The notes beneath the pieces are model-generated. The model made no database searches. It had not been told where the DNA came from and saw only the letters and a list, made by a program, of their open reading frames with translations. From assembly GCA_936943465.1 (NCBI GenBank), contig CAKZJN010000387.1, positions 1 through 6,568 on the forward strand: a stretch of 6,568 nt of DNA, read 5' to 3'. The translations under genes and the position numbers were made by a program. This stretch comes from an uncultured Rhodoferax sp. GTDB taxonomy: Bacteria > Pseudomonadota > Gammaproteobacteria > Burkholderiales > Burkholderiaceae_C. Below are positions 1 to 5,591 of this stretch, in pieces (within the stretch, counting starts at the first letter, position 1; each line of letters opens with the position of its first letter).

Positions 1-1502
1 GTCTGCGTCTCGCCGTCCTTGAGCTGCAACAGCGTGGCGGCATTGCGGGTACCTACCCGGTAGGCAATCGTTCCATTCTTGGTGGTCACCGAGTCACCCA
101 GGGTGCTGACTTCCAGATTCACCTTGATGCTGACGCCGCCATCCATGTGCACATTGGGTTCCACATCCAGCTTCAAGCCCACATCCAGGTACTGGATGTT
201 GTCGGTGATCACCGGAGAGGCCGTGTTGGGCGTCACCACCGAGGAAATCACCGGAATCCGGTTGCCGATCAGGACCTTGGCCTTCTCGCGGTTCTTCACC
301 CGGATGCGCGGGTTGGACAGCAAGTTGGTCGTGCCGACCTCGTTCTTGAGGTTGAGTGTGGCCGGGTTGGGCCAGCCGTACAGGCCGGACGAATCCAGGC
401 TCAGCTTGTCCGGAAACTCCAGGCCCAACTGCGTCAAACGGGAGCGCAGAATTTCCATCACTTCAATTTCAAGCACCACTTCGGGTTCGGCAAAGTCCTG
501 CATCGAGATCAGGTTCTCAGCCAGCTTGATCACATCGGGGGTGTCCCGGATCACCAGCAGGTTGAGCTTTTCATCGATGAAGCTGTCCTTCACCTTCAAC
601 ATGGTCTTGATCATGTTTTGGGTTTGCTTCACGTCGGCGTTTTCGAGGTAGAAGCTGCGGATCACCAGGTCCTGGTATTCACGCACCTTGTTCGGTGTGG
701 CTGGGTAAATCAGCAGCGTGTTTTCATTCAGCACCTTGCCCGCCAACTGGTTCGGGTCCAGCAGCATGTTGATCACGTTTTCCATCAGCACGTCCTTGAC
801 GGAGATGCTCACGCGGATATCGGGTCGGACTTCCTTGTCGAAAATCACGTTGATGCCGCTGCCCTTGGACAAGGCATCAAAAACCTGGCGCAGACCCGCC
901 TCACGAAACTCCAGGCTGATGGGCTGGGTGTAGCGCGAGCGCAGTTGCGGCGTGGCCAACACTTCCTTGAAACGCCGCGCCTGAATATCGCGCCGCGCTT
1001 CACGGGCTTCGCGGTGCTCGGGGTTCTCCACAATCACCTTGTTCAAGAGGTCCAGCGCCAGCTCCACCTGGCCCTTGGACTCGGCAGAAATCGCGCGCTG
1101 CACATCGGCGCGCTGACGGCGCATACGCAGTACCGAATTGAGGCCGGCCATGGCACGCGGGTTCACCGGGTCGATTGCCAGCACACGCCTGAAAGTTTCC
1201 TCTGCCGTCACATCGCGGCCCGCCGTCAGCTCGTTGTCTGCGTTGGTGAGCAGCTCAAACAGGGAGCGGTCACGCTGCGCCGACAGACCAGTGCGGTAAG
1301 AGTAGTCGCTCGGGTCCGCATGGGCCGCTTCCTGCAGCTTGCCCAGGCCTTCTTCTATGCGGCCTTCACGGATCGCCTGACGGCCTTCACGCGCCAGCGG
1401 TTCGACACCGCAACCTGTCAAACCCAGCGCCAGCGTGGCCAGTGCCATCGCTGCCCACCGGAACCTACCGGACGCGGCCAAGCGGTTCTTATTGATATTC
1501 AT
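1..1502 (-). CDS. Secretin lipoprotein with N-terminal TPR repeats, GspD/PilQ/MshL-like (partial, C-terminus missing)
   Basis: Outer-membrane secretin that should form the multimeric exit pore of a type II secretion or type IV pilus-like machine. I translated 500 residues by hand; the frame is open to the left edge. The N-terminus is a lipoprotein signal with lipobox LTGC (Cys31), so it probably reaches the outer membrane by acylation. Residues about 36-66, 86-121 and 137-176 look like TPR units (for example AIDPVNPRA and VIVENPEHREA). Residues about 190-250 resemble the secretin/TonB short N-terminal domain, and 280-340 a NolW-like N-domain (RSFYLENADVKQ). The secretin core begins with EVVLEIEVMEI (341-351) and continues through NEVGTTNLLSNPRIRVKN and IGNRIPVISS. 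The sequence breaks off at KDGETQT, just before the usual LxGLI-type segment. The ATG overlaps the upstream stop as ATGA, with GGAG 7 bases upstream. The secretin class is certain; the assignment between GspD, PilQ and MshL is not. Confidence 0.95.
   Translation of the reverse strand, partial: MNINKNRLAASGRFRWAAMALATLALGLTGCGVEPLAREGRQAIREGRIEEGLGKLQEAAHADPSDYSYRTGLSAQRDRSLFELLTNADNELTAGRDVTAEETFRRVLAIDPVNPRAMAGLNSVLRMRRQRADVQRAISAESKGQVELALDLLNKVIVENPEHREAREARRDIQARRFKEVLATPQLRSRYTQPISLEFREAGLRQVFDALSKGSGINVIFDKEVRPDIRVSISVKDVLMENVINMLLDPNQLAGKVLNENTLLIYPATPNKVREYQDLVIRSFYLENADVKQTQNMIKTMLKVKDSFIDEKLNLLVIRDTPDVIKLAENLISMQDFAEPEVVLEIEVMEILRSRLTQLGLEFPDKLSLDSSGLYGWPNPATLNLKNEVGTTNLLSNPRIRVKNREKAKVLIGNRIPVISSVVTPNTASPVITDNIQYLDVGLKLDVEPNVHMDGGVSIKVNLEVSTLGDSVTTKNGTIAYRVGTRNAATLLQLKDGETQ
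1410..1502 (-). other. Lipoprotein signal peptide of the secretin
   Basis: Residues 1-31 of the secretin show a basic N-region (Lys5, Arg7, Arg13, Arg15), a hydrophobic stretch from Trp16 to Leu28 and a lipobox L-T-G-C ending at Cys31 (codon 1412-1410). This is the expected signal for lipid attachment after signal peptidase II cleavage. Residue +2 after the cysteine is glycine, not the aspartate typical of inner-membrane retention in enterobacteria, which agrees with outer-membrane placement. The assignment is from motif reading only. Confidence 0.85.
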
Positions 1503-1948
1503 GGTCCTACTCCGATTTGAAGACTCTGACGCACTCGCAGCGGCAGATAAGTGAAATTGAGAATGCCGTTGTCGGCGCTTTCGAGGCGGTAGACGTTGTC
1601 AATGCTTTCGCCCACCGCGATGGTCAATGTGGCGGTGCCACGAACCAGGAAGAAATTGCGATTGCCACGCCCATCGTCTACCTGCCCCAGGTACCGGAAG
1701 GGCAGCGGTGGCGCCCTCGGCGCTTCCACCACCACCGGTGCCGGCGGCGGCGGCGGTGGCACCACCACCCAGCTGCGTGCACCAAAGGGGTCGCCTGCAT
1801 TGGCACGCAAAACGCGCGGCTTGTTCAGCAGATCGAGCCGTACATTGCCCGCCGGTTTGCCCGGTGCCGAGGAGGTTTCCTGCATGTCCGCACCCTGCGC
1901 GGCAGCCACCAGGGCGGCCAACAGCAAGAGGACCGGTGCGCGTTTCAT
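1499..1948 (-). CDS. Small periplasmic PilP/GspC-like protein with hexaproline linker
   Basis: Probable periplasmic connector between the inner-membrane N/O-like proteins and the secretin. It has 149 residues. Residues 1-20 look like a signal peptide (Lys2, Arg3, hydrophobic 6-18, AQGA at the possible cleavage site); no lipobox cysteine is present, whereas classical PilP is a lipoprotein. Residues 53-60 (DPFGARSW) recall the DPF motif of PilP/GspC relatives. A proline-valine linker follows (61-82, six consecutive prolines at 64-69). Residues 83-147 form a beta-rich domain (FRYLGQV, VGESIDNVYRL, FTYLPL) like the homology region of GspC and the C-terminal domain of PilP, which bind secretin N-domains. 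The ATG overlaps the PilO-like stop (ATGA), and its own stop overlaps the secretin start. The hydrophobic segment could instead stay uncleaved as an anchor, as in GspC. Relatives may carry misleading 'translation initiation factor' names because of the proline-rich run. Confidence 0.85.
   Translation of the reverse strand: MKRAPVLLLLAALVAAAQGADMQETSSAPGKPAGNVRLDLLNKPRVLRANAGDPFGARSWVVVPPPPPPAPVVVEAPRAPPLPFRYLGQVDDGRGNRNFFLVRGTATLTIAVGESIDNVYRLESADNGILNFTYLPLRVRQSLQIGVGP
1510..1513 (-). promoter_or_regulatory. Ribosome binding site of the secretin gene
   Basis: Reading the minus strand, GGAG lies 7 bases before the ATG at 1502. It sits inside the last codons of the upstream PilP-like gene. 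It supports this start, which also gives a complete lipoprotein signal peptide. Confidence 0.65.
1742..1756. repeat. Short CGG trinucleotide run, five units
   Basis: Five perfect CGG units on the plus strand, read as five CCG proline codons on the coding strand. A preceding CCA codon makes six prolines (residues 64-69 of the PilP-like protein). Valine codons flank the run on both sides. Any slippage by whole units would keep the frame and only change linker length. Confidence 0.9.
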
Positions 1949-2514
1949 GGCTCACCCCGCAGAAACACCGTCACGCGAATTTGCGCGTCCACCGTTGGCT
2001 CGCCCACGTTGTTGCGTTGCATCGAAATGCCGTCCAGCGACAACGCCGGAATGTCGTGCAGCATGCGGCGCACAAAGCGCTTGATGTCACCCTGGGGTGC
2101 TTTCACCGGCAGGGTGATCTTGTAGCGCAGCACACCCAGGCCGGACTCTTCCGACAGGTTGTATTCACCGCGCTCCAGCACCAGCTTTTCCTTGTCGGCA
2201 GCCGTGTAAATGCTTCCCAGCACCTGGTTGATGTCGGCCATGGGCGGGAAGAAGCGCTCAAAGGCCGCCATTTGCACAGCCGGCGTGTTGTCGGCAGCGC
2301 GCGTGATTTCACGACCGCCGCGCAGCGAGTCATGCATGTTTTGCAGTTGCAGCTCCAGCTCGCTGGTTGACTGCATCGCCGGCAAGGTGCCGGTCACCAG
2401 TTCGACCACGGCCAGCACCAGCAACAGTGCGGCAAACGCGCCCAGCCGACCCAGGCGCAGTTGCAGACGGCGCAGGGTCTGCCCTATTTCAGCGCTTTTT
2501 TGGCGGATGTCCAT
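1945..2514 (-). CDS. PilO/GspM-like bitopic inner-membrane protein
   Basis: Inner-membrane alignment protein expected to pair with the PilN-like product and link the cytoplasmic ATPase complex to the periplasmic P-like protein and secretin. It has 189 residues: a basic cytoplasmic tail (1-23), one membrane segment (24-43, AFAALLLVLAVVELV), a short helical stretch (50-70), and a periplasmic domain (about 83-187). That domain contains FERFFPPMADINQVLGSIY, LERGEYNL, YKITLPV and FVRRMLHDIPALSLDG, the alternating pattern of the PilO/GspM ferredoxin-like fold. Its start lies inside the PilN-like gene (31-base overlap) with no convincing Shine-Dalgarno sequence, so it is probably translated by coupling. 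Its stop overlaps the next ATG (ATGA). Length and topology fit PilO (about 200 residues). Assignment rests on fold pattern and gene order rather than strong sequence identity. Confidence 0.85.
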   Translation of the reverse strand: MDIRQKSAEIGQTLRRLQLRLGRLGAFAALLLVLAVVELVTGTLPAMQSTSELELQLQNMHDSLRGGREITRAADNTPAVQMAAFERFFPPMADINQVLGSIYTAADKEKLVLERGEYNLSEESGLGVLRYKITLPVKAPQGDIKRFVRRMLHDIPALSLDGISMQRNNVGEPTVDAQIRVTVFLRGEP

Positions 2515-3086
2515 GATGCGGTAAAGGTAAAACGTACAGGTTTAGTCGGGTCGTCGACCATGACTTGGTGCGACTGCAAAACGGCGGGTGACAGGCGACC
2601 GTCCTGGCGCAGGCGCTCCAGGTACTCCAGCATCTTTCTGAAGTTGCGGGCCTCGGCGCCCACGTGCACTTGCGCATTGGCCGGGTCCGATTCCAGACTC
2701 AGCAGCGCCACATGCTCGCCACTGGCTTTTTCAATGCCGCTGAACACATCGTCCCAGGGCGTGCTGAACTGGCGGATGACGCGGTTGGCTTTCACAATGC
2801 GCTCATCCAGATCGATTCCGTTGACGGTGGTGGACGCCTCACTCCGGCTGCTGGGCTCGCGGCTGGCGCCCAGGGACGCCAGTTCGGCTTCCAGCGCAGC
2901 CACGCGGGCCTCCGATTGCTCGGATTGCCAGATCATCAACGTCAGCACCAACACGCACAGCATGATGACTGCCATGCCCAGGGCACGCGACTGGCTTTGT
3001 GGCCGTGCGAAGTCCAGCTCCAGGCGCGGAGTCGGGCGGAGGCGGGCAGATAGCTGCCGCCAAAGCCGCAATGCGGTGGTCTTCAT
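2484..3086 (-). CDS. PilN-like bitopic inner-membrane protein (GspL C-terminal counterpart)
   Basis: Inner-membrane protein expected to bind the M-like protein through its cytoplasmic tail and the O-like protein through its periplasmic domain. It has 200 residues: a basic cytoplasmic tail (1-33), one membrane segment (36-54, LGMAVIMLCVLVLTLMIW), a coiled-coil-like helix (55-73) and a periplasmic domain (about 108-192, from TPWDDVFSGIEK through GEARNFRKMLEYLERL to RFTFTASW), typical of the PilN fold. The conserved tail motif of T4P PilN (INLLP), which docks into PilM, is not recognisable; LELDFARP occupies a similar place. The ATG overlaps the M-like stop as ATGA and has GGAAG 7 bases upstream. 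The stop is TAG, 31 bases inside the following gene. Splitting GspL functions between this protein and the M-like protein is the type IV pilus arrangement. Confidence 0.85.
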   Translation of the reverse strand: MKTTALRLWRQLSARLRPTPRLELDFARPQSQSRALGMAVIMLCVLVLTLMIWQSEQSEARVAALEAELASLGASREPSSRSEASTTVNGIDLDERIVKANRVIRQFSTPWDDVFSGIEKASGEHVALLSLESDPANAQVHVGAEARNFRKMLEYLERLRQDGRLSPAVLQSHQVMVDDPTKPVRFTFTASWTSAKKALK

Positions 3087-3913
3087 TGCACGGCTTCCAA
3101 GGCAAAACCAAGCCCGTACGCAGTGGCAATCGGGTCTGGCTTCTTGCTTTCGGTGAGATTGACCAAGTCCAGATCGGGGCCGGATGCGCAGCCGGTGCTG
3201 TCCACACCCTGCGTGAGCAAATACACGCGGCGCGTGTCCGACAGGTCACCGCCCATCAGTCGGGCTTCCAGCAGTTGCGCGGGCAAACCCACGGACAAGG
3301 GCTCATGCAAACTCGATGCCGACAAACTGACCCAATGGCCCTGGTGCCAGCGGCCCAACATCAAGAGCCCAGGCTCGGCCAGTGCGAACCAGAAGTCATC
3401 GCCCTTCAGTTGGTGGCGCACCCGGTTGAAGGCGCTCATCAGCAAGGGCTCCAGGGAGCGCATCGTCAGCTTGGCGGATTGAAGAATCTGGCGCAGGCGT
3501 TGCACCATGCCGCTGTCCAGTGCGGCGGCAATCTGGTCACGACCCGACATGAGGTTGCCCAGGCGCACTTCGCAAGTGGAACTGCCCAGGCCATGCATCT
3601 GGCGGAACTTCAGTTGCGCCAATGCAATCTCGTCGGCAGCGCCCATCAAGGCTTCGCTGGCTGGCACGGTGGTGTAGTACACCAGCGCATTGGAAACCTG
3701 CACCCTTGCATCGGCATCCTGCCAAAGTGGTTCTTGCAGCATCTGCGCCAGCACATCCAAGGCGGCGGAGCCTGGGGCTGCATGGCTATTTCCAGTTACC
3801 GGTGCGCTGGCTTGCTGGGTGCGGCGCTGATGCAGGCCACCGCTGACCCGCACCAACACGATGCGGTCCGTATACAGGCCGATGTGCACCGTGTCTTTAA
3901 ACAAACGTAACAC
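3083..3913 (-). CDS. PilM/MshI-like cytoplasmic actin-fold protein
   Basis: Probable cytoplasmic adaptor between the ATPase and the PilN-like protein, equivalent to PilM or the cytoplasmic domain of GspL. I place the start at GTG 3913, giving 276 residues, because a strong GGAGGAG lies 7 bases upstream and the protein then opens directly into a beta-strand pattern (VHIGLYTDRIVLVRV, residues 9-23) typical of the actin/RNase H fold. An upstream in-frame ATG at 4036 would add 41 residues that run over the ATPase reading frame and look like frame-shadow sequence. No membrane segment or signal peptide is visible. The C-terminus AYGLGFALEAVQ resembles the closing segment of PilM-type proteins. Classical nucleotide-binding motifs are not obvious. 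It overlaps the ATPase gene by 17 bases and the PilN-like start by ATGA. Family assignment depends on position and fold pattern and is less certain than for its neighbours. Confidence 0.78.
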   Translation of the reverse strand: MLRLFKDTVHIGLYTDRIVLVRVSGGLHQRRTQQASAPVTGNSHAAPGSAALDVLAQMLQEPLWQDADARVQVSNALVYYTTVPASEALMGAADEIALAQLKFRQMHGLGSSTCEVRLGNLMSGRDQIAAALDSGMVQRLRQILQSAKLTMRSLEPLLMSAFNRVRHQLKGDDFWFALAEPGLLMLGRWHQGHWVSLSASSLHEPLSVGLPAQLLEARLMGGDLSDTRRVYLLTQGVDSTGCASGPDLDLVNLTESKKPDPIATAYGLGFALEAVQ

Positions 3914-5591
3914 GGTTGATCTCCTCCAAAGTTGTTTCGCCAGCGCGCACCAGTTCGAGTGCGGCTTCGCGCAGGAAGCGCGTGCCGCCTTTGCGTGAGG
4001 CTTCCTTGATCTGGCGAATCGGCGCATTGGCCACAATCATTTCGCGCAGCTCGTCGTTGAGCACCAGGAACTCGGCAATCGCCTTGCGTCCCTTGAAGCC
4101 GGTGCCGCGGCAAGTGCCACAGCCATGACCGGCCATAAAGTGGTAGTTGGGGGCGTCGTGCTCCAGGCCTGCATCGGCCAGCATTTCGGCGTCCGGCTTC
4201 ATGGGCTTGCGGCAATCCGGGCAATTGATGCGCACCAGGCGCTGGGCCACGATGCCGTTCAGGGCCGACACAAAGCTGTACGGGTCCACGCCCATGTGCT
4301 TGAAACGCCCGATCACATCAAAGGCGCTGTTGGCGTGCACCGAGGTAAACACCAGGTGACCGGTCAGAGCCGACTGCACGGCAATTTGGGCCGTCTCCGG
4401 ATCGCGGATTTCGCCCACCAGAATTTTGTCGGGGTCATGGCGCAGGATGGAGCGCAATCCGCGCGCAAACGTCAGGCCCTTTTTCTCGTTCACCGGAATC
4501 TGCAGAACACCGGGCAACTGGTATTCCACCGGGTCTTCGATGGTGACGATCTTGTCCTTGCGCAGGTTGATTTCGGTCAGCGCGGCATACAGGGTGGTGG
4601 TCTTGCCGCTACCCGTGGGGCCGGTCACCAGCACCATGCCGTAGGGCTCGTTGGAGAGCTTGCGAATGCGGCGAATCGACTCTGCGTCCAGGCCCAAAAC
4701 CTCCAAACGCAACGCACCCGACCCTTCGGCCAGCGTGCGCTTGTCCAGAATACGCATCACCGCATCTTCGCCATACATGCTGGGCATGACCGATACGCGC
4801 AGGTCCACCGGACGGTTGCGTACCGAGACCTTGAAACGGCCGTCCTGGGGCACGCGGGTCTCCGAGATGTCCAGTTCCGACATCACCTTGATACGCGAAA
4901 TCACCTCCTGCGCCATGGACAGGCCGTTCACCCGCCCCACCGAAGTCAGCACGCCGTCAATGCGGTAACGAATCTCCAGCCCGGCGGGTTCGCTTTCCAG
5001 GTGAATATCGCTGGCACCGGACTTGAATGCGTCATACAGCGTCGAGTTCACCAGGCGCACCACGGGGCTGGCGTCTTCGCTGATGGCGGCGAGCGACAAC
5101 TCTTCCGCGCCCAGCATGGCTTCGCCGTCGTCCTCGTCTTCACCCAGCAGACCGGTCATGGCGCTCATGGCCTCTTCCTGGCGTGCCAGGTAGGCATCCA
5201 GATCGCCGCCCTGCACCAGGCTCAATCGGGTTTGCGCCGGCAGGGCAAAGCGGGCCCACTCGCGCAGCCCGCGGTCAAACGGGTCGGCAATTGCGGCGGT
5301 CAGCTCGCCACTTTCCAGACGCAGGCACAGGCAGCGGCGGCGCAGCGCTTCGGTAAAGGCCATGCGCTCGAAATCGGGGGTGGCTGCTTCCAGGTCTTGC
5401 GGCGTCAGGCAGCGCAGGCCGAAGGTGGCACCCAGCAGCGCGGAGAAGTCGCGCGGTGCCAGGCCGCTTTGCTCTTCCAGCACATCCAGGAACATGCGGC
5501 CCTGGGCTTGTGCTGCGCTGCGGGCCGCTTGCACGGCTTGCGCGCTGAGCAGGGCGGGAGCCAACAAGGCGTGGGATAGAGGTTTGTTCAT
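3897..5591 (-). CDS. gspE: GspE/PilB-family traffic ATPase
   Basis: Cytoplasmic hexameric ATPase that powers (pseudo)pilus assembly through the F-like platform. It has 564 residues, normal for GspE/PilB. An N-terminal GspE-type domain covers about 20-135, followed by an acidic linker (GEDEDDGEA, 150-158). The N2/PAS-like domain is about 170-290 (SGASDIHLES, YRIDGVL, RVPQDGRF, LRVSVMPSMYGEDAV). The catalytic core has Walker A GPTGSGKT (324-331), Asp box IEDPVEY (351-357), Walker B ILVGEIRD (390-397) and His box SALTGHLVFTSVHAN (407-421). A tetracysteine motif, CPDC (457-460) and CGTC (491-494), is typical of assembly ATPases of the GspE/PilB/MshE group and usually binds zinc; PilT-type retraction ATPases lack it. 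All key residues are present. The ATG overlaps the F-like stop (ATGA) and has AGGGAG 9 bases upstream. The symbol is by family; PilB or MshE equivalence is not excluded. Confidence 0.96.
   Translation of the reverse strand: MNKPLSHALLAPALLSAQAVQAARSAAQAQGRMFLDVLEEQSGLAPRDFSALLGATFGLRCLTPQDLEAATPDFERMAFTEALRRRCLCLRLESGELTAAIADPFDRGLREWARFALPAQTRLSLVQGGDLDAYLARQEEAMSAMTGLLGEDEDDGEAMLGAEELSLAAISEDASPVVRLVNSTLYDAFKSGASDIHLESEPAGLEIRYRIDGVLTSVGRVNGLSMAQEVISRIKVMSELDISETRVPQDGRFKVSVRNRPVDLRVSVMPSMYGEDAVMRILDKRTLAEGSGALRLEVLGLDAESIRRIRKLSNEPYGMVLVTGPTGSGKTTTLYAALTEINLRKDKIVTIEDPVEYQLPGVLQIPVNEKKGLTFARGLRSILRHDPDKILVGEIRDPETAQIAVQSALTGHLVFTSVHANSAFDVIGRFKHMGVDPYSFVSALNGIVAQRLVRINCPDCRKPMKPDAEMLADAGLEHDAPNYHFMAGHGCGTCRGTGFKGRKAIAEFLVLNDELREMIVANAPIRQIKEASRKGGTRFLREAALELVRAGETTLEEINRVTFV
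3921..3927 (-). promoter_or_regulatory. Strong Shine-Dalgarno that decides the GTG start of the PilM-like gene
   Basis: The minus strand reads GGAGGAG, then seven bases (ATCAACC), then GTG at 3913. The site lies within the codons for Leu-Glu-Glu-Ile near the ATPase C-terminus. It is the best ribosome binding site I see in the window and argues for the short GTG-initiated protein over the longer ATG form. Confidence 0.8.

Noticed and set aside
147..1520. 457-codon open frame on the plus strand opposite the secretin
   Set aside because: The product is rich in His, Gln, Arg and Val in a shadow-like pattern with no domain, and the minus frame is an unmistakable secretin. Long antisense frames are expected in high-GC coding DNA.
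1742..1756. CGG run as a phase-variation switch
   Set aside because: Unit changes are multiples of three and cannot shift the frame; five units is also short.
1737..1763. Inverted repeat GGTGCC/GGCACC with a 15-base loop as a possible terminator
   Set aside because: Only a 6-base stem, no T tract, inside a coding region, and explained by Val/Ala/Pro codon repetition.
3914..4036. Upstream ATG extension of the PilM-like gene
   Set aside because: The additional 41 residues overlap the ATPase gene, look like shadow sequence (Arg/Ala/Lys-rich, low similarity to any fold), and a strong ribosome site points to GTG 3913.
4125..5579. 484-codon open frame on the plus strand opposite the ATPase
   Set aside because: Same shadow composition (His/Gln-rich) and no recognisable motif; the minus frame carries every catalytic motif of a GspE ATPase.
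5400..5591. c-di-GMP-binding MshEN motif in the ATPase N-terminus
   Set aside because: The RLG-type pattern with trailing Leu-x-x-Gln of MshE is not recognisable in residues 1-65; only a general GspE N-domain is supported.
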